Positions 27,814 to 35,996 of a stretch of 64,000 nucleotides of DNA are shown here, one piece after another (position 1 is the stretch's first letter; each line of letters opens with the position of its first letter). This DNA is from an uncultured Clostridia bacterium. Its GTDB lineage: Bacteria > Bacillota > DTU014. A program made the position numbers and the translations under genes. Location: positions 105,996-169,995 of the forward strand of contig FIZI01000013.1 of the NCBI GenBank assembly GCA_900016865.1, given 5' to 3'. The notes beneath the pieces are model-generated. The model was not told the DNA's origin, searched no databases, and worked only from the letters and a program-made list of their open reading frames with translations.

Positions 27814-28587
27814 ATGGACAGCAATTCAACGAGAGCGGATATTCGAAACCGGGTAATCCTCGCACTTGATGTTCCTGCGTTTGAGGAAGCGCTGGAGCTT
27901 GTAAGGCTGACTAAGGAATACATCGGGATGTACAAGGTCGGTATGGAGCTGTTCTACTCGGCAGGGGTTGGTGTTGTGCGCGCTATTATAGATCAGGGCG
28001 TCCAGGTGTTCCTTGACTTGAAGCTGCATGATATCCCTCAGACAGTCGAACGGACCTCCCGTGTGCTGTCATCTATCGGAGTCGCCATGATCAACGTTCA
28101 TTGCATGGGTGGAAAGAGAATGATGAGAGCCGCTGCGACGGCGTGTCAAGATACTAGTGGCAAGGCGTTCATGCGTACAAAGGTTCTCGGAGTAACTATC
28201 TTGACCAGTCTCACTGAAGCAGAGGTGGCTGATGAGCTAGGCATTCGGGGGACCCTGACAGAGCGCGTGCGGGCTATGGCACTCTTGGCGAAGGAGTCGG
28301 GACTGGATGGAGTGGTTGCTTCGCCGCATGAGATCTCGGTGATTAAAGATGCATGTGGGAGCGATTTCCTCGTCGTCACGCCGGGAGTGCGGCCCAAGCA
28401 CGCAGGTAGCGATGATCAACGCAGGGTCATGACGCCTGGCCAGGCTATCGCGAGCGGCGCAGACTACATAGTCATCGGCCGACCGATAACGCGTTCTCGC
28501 GACCCAAGGGCAGCTGCTGCGCTCCTGCTAGATGAGGCTGAGAAGGAGGTGGAGGCGCTCAAGTGCTTGAGAAACCAGACGTGTTGA
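27814..28587 (+). CDS. pyrF: Orotidine 5'-phosphate decarboxylase
   Basis: Converts OMP to UMP. The 257 residues contain ALDVP at the N-terminus, the catalytic Lys-Asp array in FLDLKLHDIPQTV, and the late motifs TPGVRP and DYIVIGRPI. The core is of the longer OMPdecase group 2 type. The start is placed at ATG 27814; in-frame TTG codons at 27796 and 27802 lie on or near the TTGGAG site, so the exact start is not certain. It overlaps pyrE by 25 bases. Confidence 0.94.
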   Translation: MDSNSTRADIRNRVILALDVPAFEEALELVRLTKEYIGMYKVGMELFYSAGVGVVRAIIDQGVQVFLDLKLHDIPQTVERTSRVLSSIGVAMINVHCMGGKRMMRAAATACQDTSGKAFMRTKVLGVTILTSLTEAEVADELGIRGTLTERVRAMALLAKESGLDGVVASPHEISVIKDACGSDFLVVTPGVRPKHAGSDDQRRVMTPGQAIASGADYIVIGRPITRSRDPRAAAALLLDEAEKEVEALKCLRNQTC

Positions 28588-29162
28588 AGATACTGAAGGA
28601 GAGCGGTGCGTACCTTGAGGGGCATTTTCTGTTGACCTCCGGACTGCACTCTCCGCAGTACATCGAGAAGTTCAGAGTCTTAGAGCGGCCCGAGCGTGCC
28701 AGTGTATTGTGTGAGGAACTGGCGAGGAGGTTTGCAGACGATGAAGTCAACGTGGTTCTAGGCCCTGCTGTTGGCGGTATTATCATAGCCTACGAGGTAG
28801 CCAAGCAGCTCGGAGCAAGGGCTATCTTTGCTGAGCGCGAGAGCGGCCGCTTGTGCCTGCGCAGGGGGTTCGTGTTGGGTGAAGGAGACCGGGTACTCGT
28901 AGTAGAAGACATCGCCACGACCGGGGGTTCGGTTGGAGAAGTGATTGAGCTTGTCAAGGCGTCTGCTGCTGACTTGGTGGGAGTAGGGTTGCTCGTCGAC
29001 CGCAGCGGCGGCAGGCTGTCATTTGGGGTTCGGACAGAGGCGTTGGTCTCTCTGGAGATAGAGGCATACGCCCCCGATGAATGCCCTCTGTGCCGAAAGG
29101 GGATCCCTATCTCGCAGAGGGGAAGCCGCGGGTTAGGGGCGCAGACCATTGTTTATGGTTGA
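28563..29162 (+). CDS. pyrE: Orotate phosphoribosyltransferase
   Basis: Joins orotate and PRPP to OMP. The 199-residue protein has FLLTSGLHSPQYIEK, GPAVGGIIIAYEVAK, AIFAERE and the PRPP loop VVEDIATTGGSV (about 115-126). A C-terminal CPLCRKGIPISQRGSRG extension with two close cysteines is seen in a subset of Bacillota PyrE. The GTG start at 28563 follows GGAGG inside the pyrF end. Last pyrimidine gene of the operon; purE follows after 69 bases. Confidence 0.95.
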   Translation: MLEKPDVLKILKESGAYLEGHFLLTSGLHSPQYIEKFRVLERPERASVLCEELARRFADDEVNVVLGPAVGGIIIAYEVAKQLGARAIFAERESGRLCLRRGFVLGEGDRVLVVEDIATTGGSVGEVIELVKASAADLVGVGLLVDRSGGRLSFGVRTEALVSLEIEAYAPDECPLCRKGIPISQRGSRGLGAQTIVYG

Positions 29163-29231
29163 AGGTGCAAGTCTGGATTTATGCAGGATATTGTATGCCT
29201 GCATTAGTTGTGCGAGGGGAGTGGATGAAGC

Positions 29232-29738
29232 GTGAGCAGAGTCGATGTTGGCATTGTTATGGGATCAGACTCCGATCTGCCTGTGATGGAGAAGGCTGCC
29301 GAGGTTCTCAGCAGCTTCGGAGTCTCCTTTGAGATGTCGGTGATATCTGCACACAGGACGCCACACAAGGCAGCCGCGTATGCAGAAAGCGCAGATGAGC
29401 GAGGGCTAAAGGTCATAATCGCAGGTGCCGGGGGAGCCGCTCACTTGGCGGGGGTTATGGCTTCGCTGACTGCTATTCCAGTCATAGGTGTGCCGATCAC
29501 ATCTCAATTGCAGGGCATAGATTCTCTCCTTTCGACTGTACAGATGCCAAGTGGCGTGCCGGTTGCAACCGTTGGAGTCAACGCTGCTAAGAATGCAGGC
29601 CTATTGGCAGTGGAGATCCTAGCCCTATCAGACCGCGTTCTAAAGGATCGACTGAAAGCCTACAGATCTGAATTGGTGAAAGAGGTTGAGCGAAAAAACC
29701 AAGCCATTCAGGCCTCAAGAAGCGAGAGGTCAGAATGA
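29232..29738 (+). CDS. purE: N5-carboxyaminoimidazole ribonucleotide mutase (PurE class I)
   Basis: Rearranges N5-CAIR to CAIR in purine synthesis. The 168 residues carry the class I motif GSDSDLPVM near the N-terminus, SAHRTPHK with the catalytic histidine (about 43-50), and GAGGAAHLAGV. GTG 29232 follows GAGGGGAG. It lies at the end of the pyrimidine operon and upstream of the PRPP riboswitch, so it probably follows pyr rather than pur control. purK was not seen in this window. Confidence 0.95.
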   Translation: MSRVDVGIVMGSDSDLPVMEKAAEVLSSFGVSFEMSVISAHRTPHKAAAYAESADERGLKVIIAGAGGAAHLAGVMASLTAIPVIGVPITSQLQGIDSLLSTVQMPSGVPVATVGVNAAKNAGLLAVEILALSDRVLKDRLKAYRSELVKEVERKNQAIQASRSERSE

Positions 29739-29905
29739 ACGGAGCTATATACATAAGGTCTCGTCTGTGTATGTGGTCTCTTGCGTAAGACGAGAAATGA
29801 TCTCGCCTTGTGCTAGATCCCGCATACGAGTCTAGAATATTATCATCGCAGGTGCATGCAGGATTATGCCCGCACTGTGAGAGAAACGCTCAGCTTCCCT
29901 AGAGT

Positions 29906-29935
29906 TTGCGTAGTTCGGTTACTCTGTGCTATAAT
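29906..29935 (+). promoter_or_regulatory. Sigma-A promoter of the pur operon
   Basis: TTGCGT (29906) and TATAAT (29930) with 18-base spacing and an extended TGC before the -10. It lies about 80 bases before the riboswitch aptamer. The stretch from purE (29739) to here holds no gene, only an 8-bp inverted repeat (TCTCGTCT at 29759, AGACGAGA at 29788). Confidence 0.75.
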
Positions 29936-30014
29936 TAGCATGGACTAACGGACATGGTTCACACATAGGTTTTATATCGAAGGCTTTGTACTGTGTACAG
30001 TGAGTGCCTGGTCT

Positions 30015-30135
30015 TGAAAGCGCATCTAGGGTTCCGTACAGTCGCCTATGCGTCTGTAGTCTGGACCAAGTGATGCGGGCCTTCCGTGGGGGAGGCTACA
30101 CCGTAGAGGGATAAAAGCCCCGGCGGACAGGTTTC
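30015..30135 (+). ncRNA. PRPP riboswitch aptamer (ykkC subtype 2b)
   Basis: The leader carries the ykkC core in order: CTAGGGTTCCG (30026-30036), a variable hairpin, TGGACCAAGTGA (30062-30073), a second hairpin, TACACCG (30098-30104), and GGGATAAAAGCCC (30108-30120). The CCAAGTGA junction and the GGCGG...AGGTTTC tail match my recollection of the PRPP aptamer of Thermoanaerobacter, not the CCGAGAG form of guanidine-I members. The downstream genes are de novo purine genes, the usual PRPP-riboswitch target. The 3' part of the aptamer (AAAGCCC) is also the left arm of the terminator, so ligand binding should prevent termination, giving an ON switch. Confidence 0.88.
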
Positions 30136-30168
30136 AGCTAACCTGTCACCGCGGGCTTTCTCTTTATT
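30114..30168 (+). terminator. Riboswitch-controlled terminator before purB
   Basis: A 20-base arm at 30114-30133 pairs with 30140-30159 (16 of 20 positions; GACAGGTT with AACCTGTC at the top, AAAGCCC with GGGCTTT at the base), followed by TTTCTCTTTATT. The base of the stem is shared with the aptamer. Confidence 0.88.
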
Positions 30169-30183
30169 GGAGGTTGATGTTCC

Positions 30184-31587
30184 ATGAGCACAGACGTCTT
30201 TTCAAACATCAGTCCCCTGGATCACAGGTATTTGATGAGTAATCCCAAGCTGCATTCCAAGATGGCCCAATACCTGTCTGAAGGAGCATACGTAAAGTAT
30301 GAACTCTTGGTTGAGTCGGCGTTGACACGTGTGCTTAGTAGGAGAGGCCTATGCCCGTCGGACGTGGCGGATGAGGTCGAGCGAGCGTGCAACGAGATCA
30401 CTGCAGAAGAGGTATACGCGGAGGAGCAGATAACTAGGCATAACATAAGGGCCCTGGTCAACTGCATCCAACGAAGAGTCAGTGAGTCTGCGCGGCCTTA
30501 TGTTCACTTCACCGCTACTTCTGTTGACATCATGGATACCGCCAACGCGCTGCGGTACCGTGACTTCACCCGAGACGTCATAATGCCCGAGGGGCTGGCG
30601 CTGCTTCAGACACTCATAGACCTCGCGCGTCGCGAGAAACGAACTGTACAGATGGGACGGACCCACGGCCAGCACGCTGTTCCCATCACGTTTGGGTTCG
30701 CGGTTGCCGAGTACATCGCCAGACTTGGCAATCGCCTTGCAGAGATCGAGCGGACCGCCAACAACCTCAGAGGTAAGATGGCTGGGGCGGTTGGCGCGTA
30801 CAACGCCAGCTCGATCTTCTTCGAGGACGCTGAGACGTTTGAGAGAGAGGTTCTAGGCGAACTGGGCCTCTTGCCCGCCGAGTATGCTACTCAGATAGTA
30901 ATGCCTGAGTACGTCACAGATTACGTGCATGCCGTAGTGTCCGGTCTTGGTGTCTTGGCGAACCTTGCAGATGATGTGAGGCATCTTCAGCGCTCGGAAA
31001 TAGGCGAGCTGGCAGAGAGATTTGAAAAAGGGCAAGTCGGGTCTTCTACTATGCCCCATAAGCGGAATCCGTGGAATTTTGAGCATGTGAAGAGCCTGTG
31101 GAAGACGTTCATGCCGCGGATGATGACTGTGTACATGGACCAACTCTCAGAGCATCAGCGTGACTTGACCAACTCAGCCTCTGGCCGCTTTGTAACCGAG
31201 ATTCTCGCCGGGTTTGTCCTGGCAATGCACAGACTTCAGTCAGTCGTCAGCAAGCTCGTAGTTGACACTGCAAGGATGTCCGCGAACTTTGAGGCTTCAA
31301 AAGACAACGTGATAGCCGAGCCGCTCTATATCTTGCTTGCTGCATCTGGGCATCCAGATGCGCATGAAGCAGTCAGGCGCCTCTCCGTTGAAGCGAGTTC
31401 CAAACAAATGACGGTCCGTGAGCTGGTTGACCAGAAGCCGGAGTTCGCCGAGTTCTTGGCGGGGCTTTCAGAGAAGCAAAAGGAGTATCTGAGCAGGCCG
31501 GAAACATATATCGGCCGCTCGGTGCAGAAAACCGAGGTTATCTGCGAGATATGGCAGAAGTTCGTCGATGAAAGAACCTGCCGTTAG
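30184..31587 (+). CDS. purB: Adenylosuccinate lyase
   Basis: Cleaves SAICAR and adenylosuccinate, releasing fumarate, in two steps of purine synthesis. The 467 residues have the substrate motifs HFTATSVDIMDTA and GRTHGQHAVPITFG, and the superfamily signature GSSTMPHKRNP near residue 290. ATG 30184 follows TTGGAGG, which starts directly after the riboswitch terminator. It is the first gene of the riboswitch-controlled purine operon. Confidence 0.97.
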   Translation: MSTDVFSNISPLDHRYLMSNPKLHSKMAQYLSEGAYVKYELLVESALTRVLSRRGLCPSDVADEVERACNEITAEEVYAEEQITRHNIRALVNCIQRRVSESARPYVHFTATSVDIMDTANALRYRDFTRDVIMPEGLALLQTLIDLARREKRTVQMGRTHGQHAVPITFGFAVAEYIARLGNRLAEIERTANNLRGKMAGAVGAYNASSIFFEDAETFEREVLGELGLLPAEYATQIVMPEYVTDYVHAVVSGLGVLANLADDVRHLQRSEIGELAERFEKGQVGSSTMPHKRNPWNFEHVKSLWKTFMPRMMTVYMDQLSEHQRDLTNSASGRFVTEILAGFVLAMHRLQSVVSKLVVDTARMSANFEASKDNVIAEPLYILLAASGHPDAHEAVRRLSVEASSKQMTVRELVDQKPEFAEFLAGLSEKQKEYLSRPETYIGRSVQKTEVICEIWQKFVDERTCR

Positions 31588-31627
31588 CGCACGCAGACGG
31601 TATGAGATCGAGAGAGGATGAGACTTC

Positions 31628-33043
31628 GTGACAGAGCTCAGACATATAGAAGATATCGCTGTTGAAGATGACGCCCCTCGTGAGGAGTGCGGCGTGTTTG
31701 CAGTGTACGGAGAGTCGGATAGCTTTGGTGCAGCTGGAATGACTCTCAATGCTCTGTTCGGTATCCAACATAGAGGCCAAGAGAGTGCAGGGATAGCAGT
31801 GTCCAATGGACGGACGATCTCAGTGCACAAAGGCATGGGACTCGTAAGGGAAGCATTTACTGAAGAAGATGTAAGGCGTCTCGAAGGCTTTATGGCGATC
31901 GGGCACGTGAGATACTCGACTGCCGGCAAGGGCCTGTCAGTGAACGCTCAGCCGATAAAGGCCAACACTTCTCTTGGCACTATTGCAATCGCACACAATG
32001 GCAGTCTGGTAAATGCTGATGCCCTGCTGTCAGAGTTGAAGTCCTCGGGAGCTGTATTTGAGTCTGCGTCCGATGCTGAGATAATTCTCAACTTGATGGC
32101 AAGGTCTGGGCGAGCTCACTTGCCCGAGGCGCTTAGGGATGCATGTGCCAAGATCGTAGGTAGCTACGCACTTGTACTGTTGACTCCGGAGTCGATCACA
32201 GCGCTCAGGGACCCGATGGGAAACAGGCCACTGTGCCTTGGCCGAGCAGGGAATACCTATCTCGTTGCTTCGGAGAGCTGTGCTCTGAATACAGTAGGCG
32301 CGAAGCTCATAAGGGACGTGGAGCCCGGCGAACTCATTACCTTGGATGCGAATGGGCTTCACTCCGTGAAATTGCTCGAATCAAAGCGCAAGGCGATATG
32401 TGCCGTTGAGTACGTCTATTTTGCGCGGCCTGACTCAGAGCTGGACGGCAAGGTCGTGCATCTGGTCCGCAAGGAAATGGGCAGGCAGCTCGCGAGAGAG
32501 AGCAAGGTCGAAGCCGACGTCGTTATTCCTGTGCCGGACTCCGGGTGGTCAACAGCCTTGGGGTTCTCTGAGGAATCGTCGATCCCTTTAGACATCGGGC
32601 TAAGTGTCAACAGATATGTCGGCAGGACCTTCATACAGCCTAAGCAGGAGCTCCGCAATCGCGGAGTAACCCTCAAACTTACACCGATAGATGCAGTGAT
32701 CAGAGGCAAACGAGTTGCGATGATCGACGACTCGATTGTCAGAGGGACTACAAGCGGCATATTAGTGAATCTGTTGCGTGAGGCGGGTGCTGCGGAGGTG
32801 CACATGCTAATTTCATCACCTCCCTGGCGTTTTCCCTGTTCATACGGTATTGACGTCGCAGCAGCCAAAGAGCTCGTCGCCTCTTCCCACTCAGTGGAGG
32901 AAATACGCAGGTTCATCAACGCAGACAGCCTTCATTATCTGTCCCTTGAGGGCTTGTGCGAAGCCATAGGAAGGCCCGCAAACGAAATCTGCCTAGCGTG
33001 CTTCACTGGAGAGGCTCCAACCGATAACCTGTGCCCGTGTTAG
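31628..33043 (+). CDS. purF: Amidophosphoribosyltransferase (PurF)
   Basis: Commits PRPP and glutamine to purine synthesis. The 471-residue precursor has a 20-residue propeptide ending in Glu, then the nucleophile Cys21 (EECGVFAVYG). The N-terminal glutaminase domain contains IQHRGQESAG and VRYSTAGKG. The PRT domain has VAMIDDSIVRGTTS. Extra cysteines (CAVEYVYFARPDS, EICLACFTGE) match the [4Fe-4S]-bearing, Bacillus-type enzymes. As the main PRPP consumer, it is a sensible target for the PRPP riboswitch upstream. GTG 31628 follows GAGAGGATGAG. Confidence 0.97.
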   Translation: MTELRHIEDIAVEDDAPREECGVFAVYGESDSFGAAGMTLNALFGIQHRGQESAGIAVSNGRTISVHKGMGLVREAFTEEDVRRLEGFMAIGHVRYSTAGKGLSVNAQPIKANTSLGTIAIAHNGSLVNADALLSELKSSGAVFESASDAEIILNLMARSGRAHLPEALRDACAKIVGSYALVLLTPESITALRDPMGNRPLCLGRAGNTYLVASESCALNTVGAKLIRDVEPGELITLDANGLHSVKLLESKRKAICAVEYVYFARPDSELDGKVVHLVRKEMGRQLARESKVEADVVIPVPDSGWSTALGFSEESSIPLDIGLSVNRYVGRTFIQPKQELRNRGVTLKLTPIDAVIRGKRVAMIDDSIVRGTTSGILVNLLREAGAAEVHMLISSPPWRFPCSYGIDVAAAKELVASSHSVEEIRRFINADSLHYLSLEGLCEAIGRPANEICLACFTGEAPTDNLCPC

Positions 33044-33118
33044 GGGTTGGGGATAGAGGATGCAGGGTTGTTCTGAACGAAATCGGAGAAGGCAATAGGC
33101 TAAGAAAGGTGGTAGTCT

Positions 33119-33754
33119 ATGACAAGGCCTGGGTTGATCAGGATCGGTGCCCTTGTGTCAGGATCAGGCAGCAATCTGCAAGCGATCATTGATGCGGTGG
33201 AGTCGGGGCGGGTCAACGGTGAACTTGTCGTAGTGATTTCGAGCAACAGCAAAGCGTATGCTTTGGAGCGCAGCCGCAACCATGGTATCCCAACCGAAGT
33301 AGTGCTCTATGAAGACTGCAGTGATCGCAGCAGTTTCTCGCGCACAATTGCGGAGACACTCAAAAGGTACAGGGTGGACCTCGCCTGTCTTGCCGGGTTC
33401 ACGCGCATATTGGATCCACTCTTTTTTGAGTTGTTTCACGGCGATGTAATGAATATCCACCCGGCTTTGTTGCCTGCGTTTGGCGGAAAGGGTATGTACG
33501 GGAGACGTGTTCATGAAGCTGTGATTCAGTCAGGAGCGCGGTTTTCCGGAGCGACGGTCCATTTTGTTACCGAGGAGTGTGACGTTGGGCCGATTATCAT
33601 ACAAGACGTGGTTCCTGTCGATGACGACGATTCACCGGACACACTTGCAGCCAAGGTCTTGCAAGTCGAGCACGCCATCTATCCAAAGGCCGTCGAGTTG
33701 TACTGTGCGGGTGTGCTTGAAGTCGATGGAATGAGAGTGCGTAGGAGGGGTTGA
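33119..33754 (+). CDS. purN: Phosphoribosylglycinamide formyltransferase (PurN)
   Basis: Transfers a formyl group from 10-formyl-THF to GAR. The 211 residues show VSGSGSNLQAII at the phosphate site, the catalytic Asn-His in MNIHPALLPAF, a His in GATVHFV and the Asp in ECDVGPII. ATG 33119 follows AAAGGTGG. The 75-base gap after purF holds no gene. purM and purH, which commonly flank purN, are absent here. Confidence 0.95.
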   Translation: MTRPGLIRIGALVSGSGSNLQAIIDAVESGRVNGELVVVISSNSKAYALERSRNHGIPTEVVLYEDCSDRSSFSRTIAETLKRYRVDLACLAGFTRILDPLFFELFHGDVMNIHPALLPAFGGKGMYGRRVHEAVIQSGARFSGATVHFVTEECDVGPIIIQDVVPVDDDDSPDTLAAKVLQVEHAIYPKAVELYCAGVLEVDGMRVRRRG

Positions 33755-33756
33755 AG

Positions 33757-34668
33757 TTGGTTCAATCGAGTCGAGGGTTGATGGAAACCAGAATAAAAGA
33801 GGTGCCGCTTCTATCGCGTGGCAAGGTGCGCGATGTCTATGATCTGGGGGATCAGCTTCTTTTTGTCGCAACTGACAGACTGTCGGCGTTCGACGTCGTC
33901 TTCAGCCAACCTATACCCGACAAGGGCAGAGTTTTGACTGGACTGTCCGCTTACTGGTTTAGGTACACAGAGGACATAATCTCCAACCATTTGATTTCAG
34001 ACGATGTTGACGATCTCCCTGATTATTTGGCAAGCTATAGAGAAGAATTGGAAGGTAGGTTCATGCTGGTCAAGAAGGGCCGAGTCCTGCCTGTAGAATG
34101 CGTTGTCAGAGGGTATCTTGCAGGAAGCGGATGGGCGCGGTATCAGGAAACCGGGTCTGTCACCGGAGTCAAGTTGCCTCCCGGGCTTTCGAATTCGTCG
34201 CGATTGCCTGAGCCAATATTTACGCCTACGACTAAGGCGACCGAGGGGCACGACCTCCCGGTCACAGTTGATCAGATGAGAGACATGATTGGCAGTGAAC
34301 TGACTGATGCAGTCATTGAGAAAAGCATAGAACTCTATTTGGCTGCTAGCAAGCGGACCGAAGAGTGTGGGATTATCCTTGCAGATACCAAGCTGGAGTT
34401 CGCGATTATCGACGACGCGTTGTGTGTTGTCGATGAGCTTGTTACTCCCGACTCCTCAAGATTCTGGTCGGCTGATAAATACAGGGAAGGCGAGAACCAG
34501 GAGAGTTTTGACAAGCAGTATTTGCGAGACTACCTGGAAACAGTAGGCTGGGACAAGCGTCCGCCTGCTCCTATATTGCCGCAACACGTGATTGACAGCA
34601 CGAGAGAGCGCTATCTTGAAGCATACAGGCGGATTGTAGGCGAGGATCTTCCGTCAGTATTGAGGTGA
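33757..34668 (+). CDS. purC: Phosphoribosylaminoimidazole-succinocarboxamide synthase (SAICAR synthetase)
   Basis: Ligates aspartate to CAIR with ATP. The ~303-residue protein has GKVRDVYDLG, the substrate loops VLPVECVVRGYLAGSGW and TKATEGHD, and ILADTKLEF. It is of the longer type with a C-terminal helical tail (QHVIDSTRERYLEAYRRI). TTG 33757 lies six bases after AGGAGGGG and is preferred; TTG 33751 is too close to that site and ATG 33781 is an alternative. It overlaps nothing and precedes purD by seven bases. Confidence 0.95.
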   Translation: MVQSSRGLMETRIKEVPLLSRGKVRDVYDLGDQLLFVATDRLSAFDVVFSQPIPDKGRVLTGLSAYWFRYTEDIISNHLISDDVDDLPDYLASYREELEGRFMLVKKGRVLPVECVVRGYLAGSGWARYQETGSVTGVKLPPGLSNSSRLPEPIFTPTTKATEGHDLPVTVDQMRDMIGSELTDAVIEKSIELYLAASKRTEECGIILADTKLEFAIIDDALCVVDELVTPDSSRFWSADKYREGENQESFDKQYLRDYLETVGWDKRPPAPILPQHVIDSTRERYLEAYRRIVGEDLPSVLR

Positions 34669-34675
34669 TCTGCTC

Positions 34676-35956
34676 ATGAAGGTACTTGTTGTTGGCGGTG
34701 GCGGCAGAGAGCACGCTCTCGTATGGGCTCTGTCTCGAAGCAGCCAAGTTAAGAAGCTCTACTGCACGCCGGGAAACCCGGGAATAGAGGCTCTGGCCGA
34801 GTGTACAGACATCGGGTGCGAGGGAACTGCTGCGATATGCGACTTCGCCGAATCCAAGGGGGTGGACTTGGTCGTTGTAGGTCCCGAGGCTTATCTGGCA
34901 GCCGGAGTCATTGACGAGCTTCGCAAGAGAGGTATAACTGCGTTTGGGCCGACCAAAGCCGCCGCACGTATTGAGACAGACAAGGCGTTTGCCAAGCAGC
35001 TAATGGAACGCAAGAGGATCCCAACTGCCCGCTTTCGCCAGTTTGACAACCCAACGGACGCGGAGGCCTATGTAAAGACGCTAACTCCGCCGATAGTGGT
35101 CAAGGCTAACGGCCTTGCAGCAGGTAAGGGCGTCACGATTGCTCAGTCTCACAAGGAAGCAGTGGAGTCCATCCGTGCGATTATGAACGAGAGAATCTTC
35201 GGTGATGCAGGGGACTTGGTCATAATCGAGGAGTTTCTGGTGGGTGAAGAAGCCAGTGTGCTGGCGTTTTGCGACGGGAGGCATGTCGTCCCTCTGGAGG
35301 CTGCTCAGGATCACAAGCGTGCCTACGATGGCGACACAGGCCCCAATACCGGCGGTATGGGCGCATACTCGCCTGTCTCCATAGTTGATGATGCCATGCT
35401 CAAACGCGTAGTGGACGAGATCCTCATCCCGGCTGTAGAAGGGTTGGCCGAAGAGGGAACTCCGTACATAGGAGTTCTGTATGCAGGCTTGATGATTGGC
35501 CCAGACGGCCCCAAGGTAGTTGAATTCAACGCTAGATTCGGCGATCCCGAGGCTCAGGCTGTCCTTCCGAGGCTTCGCACTGATCTTGCAGACGTGATGC
35601 AAGCTTGTGCAAACGGGGATCTAGACGGTGTTACGCTGGAATTTCTAGAGGACAGTGCGGTGTGTGTTATGATGACTTCATCCGGCTATCCGGGACACTA
35701 CCAGACCGGTTACGAGATTAAGGGGCTCGACCGAGTCAGAGACCGCGAAGATGTAATCGTGTTCCACTCCGGGACATCACTCCACAATGGCCGTCTAGTC
35801 ACGAGTGGCGGGAGAGTTCTCGGCGTCACTGCACTTGGCTCCGGAATACGCGATGCCGCGAATCGTGCTTATGAAGCCGTGAGAAGCATAAAGTTCGAGA
35901 ACGCTCGATATCGGACCGACATCGGTTTTCGAGAAATGGCGAGAGTGTCCGGCTAA
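34676..35956 (+). CDS. purD: Phosphoribosylamine--glycine ligase (GAR synthetase)
   Basis: An ATP-grasp ligase making GAR, 426 residues. It begins MKVLVVGGGGREHALVWAL and has the family motifs TPGNPGIE, GPEAYLAAGV, LAAGKGV, the DHKRAYDGDTGPNTGGMGAYSP block (about 212-233) and NARFGDPEAQ. It ends the purine operon visible here. Steps encoded in the window are PurF, PurD, PurN, PurE, PurC and PurB; FGAM synthase, PurM and PurH are not. Confidence 0.97.
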   Translation: MKVLVVGGGGREHALVWALSRSSQVKKLYCTPGNPGIEALAECTDIGCEGTAAICDFAESKGVDLVVVGPEAYLAAGVIDELRKRGITAFGPTKAAARIETDKAFAKQLMERKRIPTARFRQFDNPTDAEAYVKTLTPPIVVKANGLAAGKGVTIAQSHKEAVESIRAIMNERIFGDAGDLVIIEEFLVGEEASVLAFCDGRHVVPLEAAQDHKRAYDGDTGPNTGGMGAYSPVSIVDDAMLKRVVDEILIPAVEGLAEEGTPYIGVLYAGLMIGPDGPKVVEFNARFGDPEAQAVLPRLRTDLADVMQACANGDLDGVTLEFLEDSAVCVMMTSSGYPGHYQTGYEIKGLDRVRDREDVIVFHSGTSLHNGRLVTSGGRVLGVTALGSGIRDAANRAYEAVRSIKFENARYRTDIGFREMARVSG

Positions 35957-35996
35957 TCCGAATCCAACAGTTTGTACTTATGCTAAGGGAGATATT

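Noticed and set aside
30015..30135. Assignment of the ykkC-type leader as a guanidine-I riboswitch
   Set aside because: The junction reads CCAAGTGA and not CCGAGAG, and the genes controlled are purine synthesis genes, not guanidine exporters or carboxylases.
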